From the NCBI RefSeq assembly GCF_022807995.1, contig NZ_CP094351.1:5255501-5319500 (forward strand): a stretch of DNA of 64,000 nucleotides, written 5' to 3'. Position numbers and translations under genes: made by a program. Below the pieces are notes generated by a model. The model did no database searches and was not told the DNA's origin. It worked only from the letters and a program-made list of their open reading frames with translations. The stretch is from Pseudomonas orientalis. Lineage in GTDB: Bacteria; Pseudomonadota; Gammaproteobacteria; Pseudomonadales; Pseudomonadaceae. This document shows positions 42,609-51,322 of this stretch, one piece after another; positions within the stretch are counted from its first letter, which is position 1; every line of letters begins with the position of its first letter.

Positions 42609-43958
42609 TCATTGCACCTCCTCCACCTTGCGCTTGCCCACCCCATACCAATCCAGCTTGCGCGTCAGCACCATCACCGTGCCCAGCAGGCCGAACAGCA
42701 ACAGCGAGCCCATCAGCAACGCGTAATCCTCGGCACTGAGCAACCCGTACAACAAGCCATACAACGCCGCCAGCCCCGCCGAAAAGCCCAGGCCGTGGGC
42801 CACGCTGCGCAGCACATGGCACACGTAGAAACCAATCAACACCACGCAGGCACTGGCCGATATCAGGTAAGCCAGGGCAAACCCCACATGCTCGGACAGC
42901 GACAGCAACAGCAGGTAGAAGAATGCCAGCGCCACGCCCACCAACGCGTACTGGACGGGGTGCACCGCCAGGTTCTTGAGCACTTCGAACAGGAAGAAGC
43001 CGGCAAAGGTCAGGGCGATGAACAGCAGCGCGTATTTGATCGCGCGGTCGCTCTTGAGGTATTGGTCCACCGGGTCGATGAAGTTCACACCAAAGCTGCG
43101 GTTGTTGAAATCGTCACAGCCTTGGCGGTCCAGGCAGGTTTGCAGGGCCTGTTCGAGGTTGGTGGCGAAAAACGAGGTCTGCCAATTGGCAGTGAAGCCT
43201 TTGTCGCTGACCGCCCGCTGGGTCGGCAGGAAGTTGCCGATAAAACTCGGGTGCGGCCAGTTGGAGGCAAGCGATACCTGACTGGTCTTGCCCACCGGCA
43301 CCACTTGCAGTTGTTCGGTGCCCTGCAGGCGCAGGTCGAAGGCGAACTCCACGGCGGCGGGCTTCTTGCTGTCCTGCTCCGGCAGCATCACATGCACGCC
43401 CTCGCCCAACCAGTCGACTTGAGAGCCCGGCGAAAACTCCAGGCGCTGATCGCCCAGTTTCAGCTTCAGGGCGTTTTCGATGCCGCGTATATCGCTGATG
43501 CCCACGGCCAGAAACCCAGGTTCAAAGCGATAATCGGCGAAGTTCTCCGTGATACCCAGTTGTGCAGGCAGTTCGAAACGTCCGCTGATGCGGTTGTCGG
43601 CGTGGAACAACCGCGCCTGATAGATGCCCCGCGCGCGCAGTTCGGTTTGCACCTGGCCGTCGAGCGCAAAACGCTCCGGCAGAAAATACAGGCGGCCGCG
43701 CTCTTCACGGGTTTCTTCGTAGCGCTTGTTGAGCTTTTCATTGAGCTTCCACTCACGCACCGTCTTGCGATAAGGCACCACCAGCACTGGCCCGGTGAGG
43801 CGCTGCGCGAAGCTGGAACTGCGCGCGATGTCCATCAATACGCCGTCGCGCAATTGCTGGCGGTCGCTGATGATGCCGTTGATCATCAGCAATGGAATCA
43901 GCAACAGCAGGATCAGCAGCGCAATCGCGCCAAGTTTGAAAAGCAGGCTGCGGTTCAT
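42609..43958 (-). CDS. creD: Inner-membrane protein CreD
   Basis: 449-residue CreD family protein: one N-terminal membrane segment (about 8-30), a large periplasmic part, then five or so C-terminal membrane segments (about 305-435). Induced through CreBC and linked to envelope integrity and beta-lactam responses. GGAGA before the ATG. 51 bp after creC, same operon. No CreB tag (TTCAC repeats) of the E. coli type is seen in that gap. Confidence 0.9.
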   Translation of the reverse strand: MNRSLLFKLGAIALLILLLLIPLLMINGIISDRQQLRDGVLMDIARSSSFAQRLTGPVLVVPYRKTVREWKLNEKLNKRYEETREERGRLYFLPERFALDGQVQTELRARGIYQARLFHADNRISGRFELPAQLGITENFADYRFEPGFLAVGISDIRGIENALKLKLGDQRLEFSPGSQVDWLGEGVHVMLPEQDSKKPAAVEFAFDLRLQGTEQLQVVPVGKTSQVSLASNWPHPSFIGNFLPTQRAVSDKGFTANWQTSFFATNLEQALQTCLDRQGCDDFNNRSFGVNFIDPVDQYLKSDRAIKYALLFIALTFAGFFLFEVLKNLAVHPVQYALVGVALAFFYLLLLSLSEHVGFALAYLISASACVVLIGFYVCHVLRSVAHGLGFSAGLAALYGLLYGLLSAEDYALLMGSLLLFGLLGTVMVLTRKLDWYGVGKRKVEEVQ

Positions 43959-44009
43959 GGGTCTCTCCCTGTTTTGATGGGAAGAGTCTGGGCAGCCCGT
44001 GTGGGGGTT

Positions 44010-45449
44010 TTATGTGGGCAATGTGGAGACTGTGTGGAGATGCAGCACCGCTTGCACGCCACCGGGTACGTTGCCAACCTGCAACGCGCCACCGTGCAAT
44101 TTCATCACCTCTTCGACAAAGTTCAGGCCCAGGCCGGTGCTTTTGCGCCCGCTCGCCGGGCGTGGCAGCGAATAGAAACGCTCGCTCAGGCGCGGCAAGG
44201 CGTAGTCGGGGATCGGCTCGGCCTGGTTGAACAGGCTGACGTGAACGTCGTTGTGCCGCACCAGCGCGCTGAACCGCAGCGCACCGCCGGGCGGGGTGAA
44301 ATCCAGGGCATTGTCCAGCAGGTTGCCCAAGGCCTGGCGCAGCAGGAACGGTTCGCCAAACACATGCACATCGGCGGCAATCGCCTGCTCGACATGCAAA
44401 CCGGCGCTTTCGATGCGGGCACATTGCGCCTTGAGGACCTCATCGACCAGGCTCGCCAGCGCGATACTCGATTGTTCGTCCAGCCCTTGGCGCTGCTCCA
44501 CCTGCGCCAGGTTCAGCAACCGCTCGATCAACTGCTGCAGGCGCGCGCTTTCGCTGTCGATATTGCCGACAAAGCGCTGCTGCTGCTCACGGCTCATATC
44601 GCCGTGCAGCAACTCCGCCGCGCCACGAATCGCCGCCAACGGGCTTTTCAGTTCGTGGGTCAGGGTGTGTACGTAGTGTTCGACGTAGGCTTTGCCTTCC
44701 AACTGGGTGCGCATATGCTCGACAGCCGTGGACAGCTGCTTGAGCTCGCCGCCCCGGTAATGGGGCAACTCGGCGCGACGGCCTTCGCTGACGGCCTCGG
44801 CATAGGCCGTCAACCGCCGCAGCGCATTGCTCAGCCACCACGACAGCAATGCGCCGAGCAACAGGCCGAGAATCACCAGGCCGGCGCCATACCACAGCAG
44901 GCGACGCTCGGTGCGGTCGACATAGGGCTGCAATGAGCTGTTGGGCTTGGCCACAGTGACCACGCCGATAATCCGCCCATCATCGCGAATCGGCGCGCCC
45001 ACGTGCATCACCGACGAAGCAGGATCATCCGGCGCGCTGCGGGTGGAACGTGCGCCATATTCGCCGCGCAGGGTGAGGTACACGTCGTTCCATTTCGAAT
45101 AGTCCTGGCCCACCGCTTCACCGGTGGAGTCGAGCAGAACCGTGCCGTTGGCGTCGGTCACATAGATGCGGTGATTGACCTGGTTTTTCGGCAGGCCCCA
45201 GATCACCGCGCCGGGCTGGCGATTGCCATAAGCCTTGAGCAGCTGCGGCCAATGGCTCTGGCCGAGGGTGCCGTTCTTCACATCATGGCGCAGGATTTCG
45301 GCAAGCAGGTTGGCGGTGTCCACCAGGGTCTCTTCGGTGGACTGGCGCACGCCGGGGCGGATTTCCTTCATCACCGTGTTGAGCACGAAGTAGCCGGTCA
45401 GGCCGATAAACAACGCGTACACCAGGAAAATCCGCAGCCCCAGGCGCAT
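44010..45449 (-). CDS. creC: Sensor histidine kinase CreC
   Basis: 479 residues: transmembrane helices near 5-27 and 180-205 bracket a periplasmic sensor region, followed by HAMP, HisKA (HTLTHELKSPLAAIRGAAELL with the phospho-His) and HATPase_c (NLLDNALDF, GLGLNFVEEVM). Partner of CreB; in Pseudomonas the CreBC pair answers PBP4 inhibition and blue-light/carbon cues. Start and creB stop share one base (TGATG). Confidence 0.92.
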   Translation of the reverse strand: MRLGLRIFLVYALFIGLTGYFVLNTVMKEIRPGVRQSTEETLVDTANLLAEILRHDVKNGTLGQSHWPQLLKAYGNRQPGAVIWGLPKNQVNHRIYVTDANGTVLLDSTGEAVGQDYSKWNDVYLTLRGEYGARSTRSAPDDPASSVMHVGAPIRDDGRIIGVVTVAKPNSSLQPYVDRTERRLLWYGAGLVILGLLLGALLSWWLSNALRRLTAYAEAVSEGRRAELPHYRGGELKQLSTAVEHMRTQLEGKAYVEHYVHTLTHELKSPLAAIRGAAELLHGDMSREQQQRFVGNIDSESARLQQLIERLLNLAQVEQRQGLDEQSSIALASLVDEVLKAQCARIESAGLHVEQAIAADVHVFGEPFLLRQALGNLLDNALDFTPPGGALRFSALVRHNDVHVSLFNQAEPIPDYALPRLSERFYSLPRPASGRKSTGLGLNFVEEVMKLHGGALQVGNVPGGVQAVLHLHTVSTLPT

Positions 45450-46117
45450 CAGCTGTGGCTCGGGCTGTAGCTGTAGCCAAGGCCGCGATGGGTCTGGATC
45501 GGATCGGCGTCCGCCTTCACGCTACGCAGTTTGCTGCGCAGGCTTTTGATATGGCTGTCGATATTGCGCGCGTAGCCGGCGTCGGCCGGTACGCCCACCG
45601 CGTCCAGCAACTGCTCGCGGCTGAACACCCGTTCGGGTTGCTCCAGCAGGCTTTGCAGCAGGCGCAATTCGTGACGCGTCAGGTTCAGCGGCTGGCCGCG
45701 ATAGTGGATCTGCATGCGCTCCAGGTCCACCTGGAACACAGCAGGCGCCACACCCGGCCCGACACGCTTGAGAATCGCCCGCACCCTGGCCGCCACTTCG
45801 CGCGGGCTGAACGGCTTGACCACATAATCGTCGGCGCCGATTTCCAGCCCTACCACCCGGTCGATTTCGCCATCGCGGGCGCTGAGAAACATCACCGGCA
45901 CTTCGCTGAACCGGCGCAATTGCTTGCAGGTTTCAAAACCGGTGATGTCGGGCAGGCCGATGTCGAGGATGATCAGGTCGGCCGGGGTCTGACGCTGATG
46001 CTCCAGCGCCGCCTGGCCGAGGCTCAGCCAGGTGGTGGTAAAGCCCTCGCCCTGCAGGGCGAATATCAGCGTGTCGGCTATCGCCGCTTCGTCTTCGACA
46101 ATCAGGATATGCGCCAT
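45449..46117 (-). CDS. creB: Response regulator CreB
   Basis: 222-residue OmpR-type regulator: receiver domain with phosphoacceptor Asp52 (LIILDIGLPD) and KPFSPREV Lys, then a winged-helix DNA-binding domain (about 125-218). Begins 9 bp after the zinc-protease stop codon, so the protease is probably in the same operon. Confidence 0.93.
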   Translation of the reverse strand: MAHILIVEDEAAIADTLIFALQGEGFTTTWLSLGQAALEHQRQTPADLIILDIGLPDITGFETCKQLRRFSEVPVMFLSARDGEIDRVVGLEIGADDYVVKPFSPREVAARVRAILKRVGPGVAPAVFQVDLERMQIHYRGQPLNLTRHELRLLQSLLEQPERVFSREQLLDAVGVPADAGYARNIDSHIKSLRSKLRSVKADADPIQTHRGLGYSYSPSHS

Positions 46118-46126
46118 GTGGGTCCG

Positions 46127-46627
46127 TCAGCAGTCCGGTTTGTCGGCAGTGTAGCGACGCGCCGGGTTGACCGCTGCACCGAATTCGCGCAGGGCCTTGG
46201 CGCCGATCAGCAGCGGGTAGTTGAAGCTGCTGCGGTCGGTGAGGTTGACCTCCACGGTACGCTTGACGTCACCCAGGCACATTTCCAGGTCGATCACCGG
46301 GCGCTTGGCCACGCTGGCTTCGTCCTTGTCGTCGTCTTCGTCGGCGCGGCTCTTGATCTTGCTGATGCGCGAGACCTTGTGTTCGTAGACTTTGTTGTCG
46401 GCGTCCTTGCCGCCGAGACGGAAGCGCACCCAATCGTCGCCGTCACGGGTGAAGGTTTCGATGTCACGGGCCGACAGCGAGGCGGTCAGTGCGCCGGTGT
46501 CCATTTTGGCCTTGAAGGTCTGGCCGATTTCCGGCAATTGGATGTATTCGTAGCGGCCGTAGAGGGTCGGTTCGGCAGCCATGGCAGGCACAGTAATCAG
46601 GGCGAACGCAGCAAGGAGCAATTTCAC
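46127..46627 (-). CDS. Retropepsin-like zinc protease family protein (COG4067)
   Basis: 166 residues from a GTG at 46627 (GAGGAA upstream). An N-terminal signal peptide (KLLLAAFALITVPAMA) targets it to the periplasm; the core is the RimK-associated 'ATP-dependent zinc protease' family with an aspartyl-protease-like KMDTGALTASLSA motif. An acidic insert (RADEDDDKDE) is seen. The frame is open upstream to 46789 but that part lacks a signal sequence. Located directly before creB. Confidence 0.8.
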   Translation of the reverse strand: MKLLLAAFALITVPAMAAEPTLYGRYEYIQLPEIGQTFKAKMDTGALTASLSARDIETFTRDGDDWVRFRLGGKDADNKVYEHKVSRISKIKSRADEDDDKDEASVAKRPVIDLEMCLGDVKRTVEVNLTDRSSFNYPLLIGAKALREFGAAVNPARRYTADKPDC

Positions 46628-46739
46628 GGCATGATTTCCTCGAAAGAAGTGGACGGATTCTAGACCGCATACACCGTACTTAGTTGGACGAGCGAGCATA
46701 ACTGGCACATTGTGAAACATTCGTACGGCAATCTGCGAT

Positions 46740-46768
46740 TTGGCCTCTGGACTCAGCTTGCTTATGAT
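46740..46768 (+). promoter_or_regulatory. Putative promoter of the acyltransferase gene
   Basis: TTGGCC (46740-46745), 17-bp spacer, TATGAT (46763-46768), 30 bp before the ATG. Matches sigma-70 at 4/6 and 5/6 positions. Confidence 0.45.
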
Positions 46769-46798
46769 GGCCCGCCCACAAGATTCCAAGAGTTATTT

Positions 46799-47686
46799 AT
46801 GCGCCGCCTGCTCACCGGCTGTCTGGTCACACTGCTGCTGTTACTCAACACGCTGATCCTGATCGGTCCCTTGATGGTATTCGCCCTGCTCAAGCTGGTG
46901 GCACCGGGCCGCTTGCGTGACTATGCGTCCTGGGCGGTGATGTGGATCGCCGAGACCTGGGCCGAGATCGACAAGCTGATTTTTTCCGTGTGTATTCCGA
47001 CCCAATGGGATATTCGCGGCGGTGAGGACCTGCGCGGTGACACCTCTTACCTGGTGATCGGCAACCACCAGTCCTGGGTGGATATTCCCGCATTGATCCA
47101 GGCGCTGAACCGGCGCACGCCGTTCTTCAAATTCTTCCTGAAAAAAGAGCTGATCTGGGTGCCCTTCCTCGGCCTGGCCTGGTGGGCGCTGGATTACCCG
47201 TTCATGAAGCGCTACACCAAGGCGTTCCTGGCCAAACACCCGGAGCTGGCCGGGCAGGACCTGAAGATCACCAAGGAGGCCTGCGAGCTGTTCAAGCGCC
47301 AGCCGGTGACGGTGGTCAATTATCTGGAAGGCACGCGGTTCAGCGAGGCCAAACGCACACAGCAGGATTCACCGTTCACCCGGCTGCTCAAGCCCAAGGC
47401 AGGCGGCGTCGCGTTTGTACTGGCGGCAATGGGTGAGCAACTGGACGCCATCCTCGACGTGACCGTGGTCTACCCGCAACACAGGATTCCAGGCTTCTGG
47501 GATTTGATCAGCGGCGCGGTGCCGGAAGTGATCGTGGATATCCGTACCCGTGAACTGGACCCGGCGTTGTGGCAGGGGGATTACGAGAATGATCCGGCAT
47601 TTCGCCAGACCGTCCAGAACTGGGTCAACCAGCTCTGGATGGAAAAGGACGCGCGCATCCAACAGTTGCGTGAGGAGCGTCTTTAG
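46799..47686 (+). CDS. PlsC-like acyltransferase (YihG family)
   Basis: 295 residues with an N-terminal membrane anchor (about 5-35). The lysophospholipid acyltransferase motifs NHQSWVD (89-95, His90 and Asp95) and NYLEGTRFS are present. Probably a 1-acylglycerol-3-phosphate acyltransferase at the inner membrane. The ATG at 46799 is preferred (AAGAG upstream) over the longer open frame. Overlaps the converging DUF2780 gene by four bases at the 3' end. Confidence 0.86.
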   Translation: MRRLLTGCLVTLLLLLNTLILIGPLMVFALLKLVAPGRLRDYASWAVMWIAETWAEIDKLIFSVCIPTQWDIRGGEDLRGDTSYLVIGNHQSWVDIPALIQALNRRTPFFKFFLKKELIWVPFLGLAWWALDYPFMKRYTKAFLAKHPELAGQDLKITKEACELFKRQPVTVVNYLEGTRFSEAKRTQQDSPFTRLLKPKAGGVAFVLAAMGEQLDAILDVTVVYPQHRIPGFWDLISGAVPEVIVDIRTRELDPALWQGDYENDPAFRQTVQNWVNQLWMEKDARIQQLREERL

Positions 47687-48255
47687 CTGCCGGTGCCCCA
47701 AGCCTGGGCCAGCTTGCCCAGTATCGAGCTGTCGGCGCCCTGACCGCCCAGGTATTGCAGGATCACCGGGGCAAACTGGCCGATCATGCCGCTGTCCATG
47801 CCCAGGGCGCTGAACGCGGTGTTCAAGTCATTGGTGTTTTTCACGTTACCCAGCAGACCGTCGAGGCCGCTGGTCTTGCTGCCGCCGGTCTGGCCGAGCA
47901 ACCCGCTCAAGGCGCCGAGGCTGCCCAAAGCGTTGTCGCCCGACAGCTTATCGAGGCCTGGCACGCTGTTGCCCAGCTGTGAAAAGTCGTTACCGCTCAG
48001 TTTGTTCTTCGCCAGGCCCAGCATGGCGCCAGTGCCGCCGACGGCTTGCTCGGGGGTGATATTGAGTTGTGAGGTCAGGGCCGTCAGCAGGTCGGCCGTT
48101 TCCGAGGTTGGCGCGGCGGCGGCGGCTTTGTTGTTGCCACCCTGCATGCCGGAAATGGCATTGGCTGCATCGCCAAGGCTGAAACCTGCGGCGAACACCG
48201 GGCCGGCGGCCAGGGTCAGCAGGCAGGAAAGGGCAAAACCGCGTGAAATCTTCAT
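47683..48255 (-). CDS. Exported DUF2780 protein (VcgC/VcgE family)
   Basis: 190 residues; signal peptide about 1-22 (MKISRGFALSCLLTLAAGPVFA), then a Gly/Ala/Leu-rich DUF2780 region with repeated short helices (ALTSQLNITPEQAVGGTGAML). Function unknown. GAGG precedes the ATG at 48255. Transcribed from the left arm of the back-to-back ECF-type promoter at 48294-48323. Confidence 0.8.
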   Translation of the reverse strand: MKISRGFALSCLLTLAAGPVFAAGFSLGDAANAISGMQGGNNKAAAAAPTSETADLLTALTSQLNITPEQAVGGTGAMLGLAKNKLSGNDFSQLGNSVPGLDKLSGDNALGSLGALSGLLGQTGGSKTSGLDGLLGNVKNTNDLNTAFSALGMDSGMIGQFAPVILQYLGGQGADSSILGKLAQAWGTGS

Positions 48256-48293
48256 CAAGACAACCTCAGGAGATAGGTGCAAAGCAGGCGTTG

Positions 48294-48343
48294 GACTGGG
48301 TATCCCGTCGGTTGTTCCGGAACCCATTGGGGATACGCGGGTC
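48294..48343. promoter_or_regulatory. Back-to-back ECF-type promoters
   Basis: The palindrome GTTCCGGAAC (48314-48323) supplies a GGAAC -35 on each strand. GTC lies exactly 17 bp downstream in both directions: plus strand 48341-48343, minus strand 48296-48294. The GTC elements are 36 and 38 bp from the two start codons. GTATCCC (48300-48306) and GGGATAC (48330-48336) form a co-centred outer inverted repeat within the spacers. Fits the ECF sigma consensus (GGAAC / GTC). Confidence 0.65.
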
Positions 48344-48379
48344 CATGAACTGACTACAAAATTTGTCAGGAAGAGACTT

Positions 48380-48838
48380 ATGACTGCGATCCACCCCCAA
48401 GCGATTGAGCACAAGCCTGCGTTCTGGAGCCGCCCTCGCCTGTTCATCGGCGCCTGCGCCGTGGTGGTTGCCGGTATCGGTGGCGCGCTCTACACCCAGG
48501 ACAGCGTCAAGTCCGCGGCGACGTTGGTGACTACCACCCAGCAGCCGGCCGCGCAAATCATGGCCCACAAGGATTACCTGGAAGTCCAGCCGATTGCCGC
48601 CACCGCACCGGCGCCGGACCAGAGCCTGGAGCTGTGGGCAATCCCCAAAGACGGCACACCGGTGTCCCTGGGCCTGTTGCCGGAGGACGGCAAGGGCATC
48701 ATCGGCCTGAACCCGCGCCAGCAGGAAACCATCAGCAAACCGGTGGAGTTGATGGTGAGTTCGGAGACCAAAGGTGGCTCCATCAGCAAACAACCCACAG
48801 GCCCGACCGTCTACCAGGGCGCACTGGCCACCCGCTGA
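48380..48838 (+). CDS. RskA-like membrane protein lacking the sigma-binding domain
   Basis: 152 residues: short cytoplasmic N-terminus, one membrane helix (about 20-42) and a periplasmic domain matching the C-terminal part of RskA-type anti-sigma factors (SLELWAIPKDGTPVSLGLLPEDGKGIIGL). The N-terminal zinc-dependent anti-sigma domain is missing and no sigma gene is adjacent. AGGAAGAG precedes the ATG. Either a truncated anti-sigma factor or a stand-alone envelope protein; it diverges from the DUF2780 gene. Confidence 0.78.
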   Translation: MTAIHPQAIEHKPAFWSRPRLFIGACAVVVAGIGGALYTQDSVKSAATLVTTTQQPAAQIMAHKDYLEVQPIAATAPAPDQSLELWAIPKDGTPVSLGLLPEDGKGIIGLNPRQQETISKPVELMVSSETKGGSISKQPTGPTVYQGALATR

Positions 48839-48865
48839 TCTCCCAGACACCACAAACCCACATTA

Positions 48866-48897
48866 AAAAGGGCGACTCATGGGTCGCCCTTTTCATT
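48866..48897. terminator. Bidirectional terminator between the RskA-like gene and fdhA
   Basis: AAAAGGGCGAC and GTCGCCCTTTT form an 11-bp perfect stem over a short loop, with A and T runs on both sides. Serves both convergent genes. Confidence 0.9.
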
Positions 48898-48908
48898 TGC
48901 TCAACGTT

Positions 48909-50108
48909 TTACGCCGCACTGAACAGCTTATGCGGATCGATCACAAACTTCTTCGGCACACCCGCATCGAACTCGCCATAGCCGCGCGGCGCGTCATCCA
49001 GGCTGATCACCTGCACGCCGACGATCTCGGCAATGTTGATCCGGTCCCACATGATCGCCTGCATCAATTGGCGGTTGTACTTCATCACCGGCGTCTGCCC
49101 GGTGTGGAAGCTGTGGGATTTGGCCCAGCCCAAGCCGAAGCGAATGCTCAGGCTGCCCATCTTCGCAGCCGCATCGACCGCACCTGGGTCTTCAGTGACG
49201 TACAGGCCCGGAATACCGATCTTGCCGGCCACGCGCACCACGCCCATCAGCGAGTTGAGCACCGTAGCCGGGGCCTCGGCCTTGACGCCGTCGTGGCCGT
49301 GGCCGCGGGCTTCAAAGCCGACGGCATCGACGGCGCAGTCCACTTCCGGCTCGCCGAGCAGTGCGGCGATCTGTTCGTGCAATGGCGTGTCGGTGGACAG
49401 GTCGGCGATCTCGAAACCCTGGGCCTTGGCGTGGGCCAGGCGGATCGGGTTGACGTCACCGATGATCACCACCGCAGCGCCCAATAGACGCGCTGATGCG
49501 GCAGCGGCCAGGCCGACCGGGCCGGCACCGGCGATGTAGACCGTGCTGCCAGGGCCAACGCCGGCCGTGACGGCGCCGTGGTAGCCGGTGGGCAGGATGT
49601 CGGAGAGGCAGGTCAGGTCACGGATTTTCTCCATGGCCTTGTCGCGGTCCGGCAGTTTCAGCAGGTTGAAGTCGGCGTAAGGCACCAGCGCGTATTCAGC
49701 CTGGCCGCCAGTCCAGTCGCCCATGTCGACATAACCGTAGGCACCGCCCGGGCGCGCCGGATTGACACTCAGGCACACGCCGGTGTGCATTTCCTTGCAG
49801 GAGCGGCAACGGCCGCACGCCACGTTGAAGGGCACCGACACCAGATCGCCGATCTTCAGGTTTTCGACGTCGCTGCCCTTCTCGATCACTTCGCCGGTGA
49901 TTTCATGCCCCAGCACCAGGCCGGTCTGGGCCGTGGTGCGACCGCGCACCATGTGTTGGTCGGAGCCGCAGATGTTGGTGGAAACCACGCGCAGGATGAC
50001 GCCATGCTCGATCTTCCTGCCACGGGGGTCCTGCATTTTGGGATAGTCGATCTTCTGTACTTCGACCTTGCCGTTGCCGAGATACACGACACCACGATTA
50101 CCAGACAT
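48909..50108 (-). CDS. fdhA: Glutathione-independent formaldehyde dehydrogenase
   Basis: 399-residue zinc-dependent medium-chain dehydrogenase that oxidises formaldehyde to formate with bound NAD. Structural zinc cysteines in CGRCRSCKEMHTGVC (about 98-112), catalytic zinc Cys in STNICGSDQHM, and the nucleotide fold VYIAGAGPVGLAAA. Removes formaldehyde made by sarcosine demethylation; last gene of the sox cluster as transcribed. Confidence 0.95.
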   Translation of the reverse strand: MSGNRGVVYLGNGKVEVQKIDYPKMQDPRGRKIEHGVILRVVSTNICGSDQHMVRGRTTAQTGLVLGHEITGEVIEKGSDVENLKIGDLVSVPFNVACGRCRSCKEMHTGVCLSVNPARPGGAYGYVDMGDWTGGQAEYALVPYADFNLLKLPDRDKAMEKIRDLTCLSDILPTGYHGAVTAGVGPGSTVYIAGAGPVGLAAAASARLLGAAVVIIGDVNPIRLAHAKAQGFEIADLSTDTPLHEQIAALLGEPEVDCAVDAVGFEARGHGHDGVKAEAPATVLNSLMGVVRVAGKIGIPGLYVTEDPGAVDAAAKMGSLSIRFGLGWAKSHSFHTGQTPVMKYNRQLMQAIMWDRINIAEIVGVQVISLDDAPRGYGEFDAGVPKKFVIDPHKLFSAA

Positions 50109-50214
50109 GCTTTCACCTCGCTGTTGTTTTTATGGAACTGCGTTGCCTGTTGAGCAGGCAGCGCGTTAAGTGCTCGGGTACAGATGCTGTTTCTTGTGTT
50201 GCTGGTGAGGCCTC

Positions 50215-50294
50215 ATCGGGGGCAAGCCCCCTCCCACAGGGGAACGCATTTCAAATGTGGGAGGGGCGGTGCGACGATTCGACTTGCCCCCGAT
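50215..50294. repeat. REP pair with enlarged right copy (family 1 variant)
   Basis: Opposite-arrangement pair between purU and fdhA. The right copy (50256-50294) is the 39-bp variant with the CGGTGCGACGATTCGA insertion, identical to that at 37715-37753. Confidence 0.88.
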
Positions 50295-50303
50295 TGGCGC
50301 CAG

Positions 50304-51161
50304 TCAGAGCACCACCGTCCGATTGGCATTCAAAAACACCCGCCGCTCAATGTGATACCCCACCGCCCGCGCCAACGTGAGCCCTTCGATATCCCGCCCC
50401 TTGGCGATCAGATCCTCGGGATAGTGGCTGTGGTCCACCACCTCCACACCCTGGGCGATGATCGGCCCTTCATCCAGATCGTTGTTGATGTAATGCGCCG
50501 TGGCGCCGACCAGTTTCACGCCTTTGTTGTACGCCTGGTGATACGGCTTGGCGCCCTTGAACCCCGGCAGCAACGAGTGGTGAATATTGATGGCCTTGCC
50601 GTCCAGCTTGCGGCACAGCTCTGGCGACAGCACCTGCATGTAGCGCGCAAGAATCACCAGCTCGGCGCCGGTGTCTTCCACCACTTGCCACACTTGACGC
50701 TCCTGGGACGGTTTGTCGTTGGGGTCCAGCGGGAAATGGTAGTAGGGAATCTGGTGCCAGTCGGCCAAAGGTTTCAGATCGGGGTGATTGGATACCACCG
50801 CGACCACGTCCATCGACAGCTGACCGATGCGCTGGCGGTACAACAGATCGTTCAGGCAGTGATCGGCCTTGGAGACCATGATCACCACTTTTGGCCGGTA
50901 GTTCGGCGCGGTCAGCTCGAAGATCATCCCAAAGGCTTCGCCGCGCGTGGCCAGGCCGTCGCGAAACGCCTGCTCGTCAAAGCCATCGGGCTGGCGGAAT
51001 TCCACTCGAATGAAAAACCGGCCCGAAAGGCGGTCATCGAACGAATGGTGTTCGGTGACGTAGCAGCCCTGCTCGAACAGATAGCGGGTAACCGCGTCCA
51101 CCGTGCCGAGCACGCTGGGGCAGTCGGCGGTCAAAATCCATGTATCAGGGGCGCGGCTCAT
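50304..51161 (-). CDS. purU: Formyltetrahydrofolate deformylase PurU
   Basis: Hydrolyses 10-formyl-THF to formate and THF, restoring free folate for sarcosine demethylation. 285 residues: N-terminal ACT domain (WILTADCPSVLGTVDAVTRYLFEQGCYVTEHHSFDD) and a formyltransferase-type catalytic domain (INIHHSLLPGFKGAKPYHQA, DEGPIIAQ). The ATG at 51161 is chosen from the protein start MSRAPDTW, with GGAG upstream. Confidence 0.93.
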   Translation of the reverse strand: MSRAPDTWILTADCPSVLGTVDAVTRYLFEQGCYVTEHHSFDDRLSGRFFIRVEFRQPDGFDEQAFRDGLATRGEAFGMIFELTAPNYRPKVVIMVSKADHCLNDLLYRQRIGQLSMDVVAVVSNHPDLKPLADWHQIPYYHFPLDPNDKPSQERQVWQVVEDTGAELVILARYMQVLSPELCRKLDGKAINIHHSLLPGFKGAKPYHQAYNKGVKLVGATAHYINNDLDEGPIIAQGVEVVDHSHYPEDLIAKGRDIEGLTLARAVGYHIERRVFLNANRTVVL

Positions 51162-51192
51162 AGCGGGTAACTCCTCAAACAACGCTATCTAC

Positions 51193-51292
51193 TGTAGGAG
51201 CGAGCTTGCTCGCGAAGAACGCCAACGATGATGCGTGCATGCTGAATGAACGCGGCGTCTTTGAGTTTTTCGCGAGCAAGCTCGCTCCTACA
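51193..51292. repeat. REPIN (family 2)
   Basis: Inverted TGTAGGAGC / GCTCCTACA pair filling the soxG-purU gap inside the operon. Confidence 0.9.
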
Positions 51293-51322
51293 GTGAAGGG
51301 GTGAGACAGCGCGAGCGCCATG

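Noticed and set aside
43959..44009. CreB binding tag (TTCAC-N6-TTCAC) before creD
   Set aside because: No such direct repeat is present in either orientation.
42612..44936. 774-codon plus-strand frame opposite creD and creC
   Set aside because: Spans two genes and their gap in antisense; shadow of GC-rich coding.
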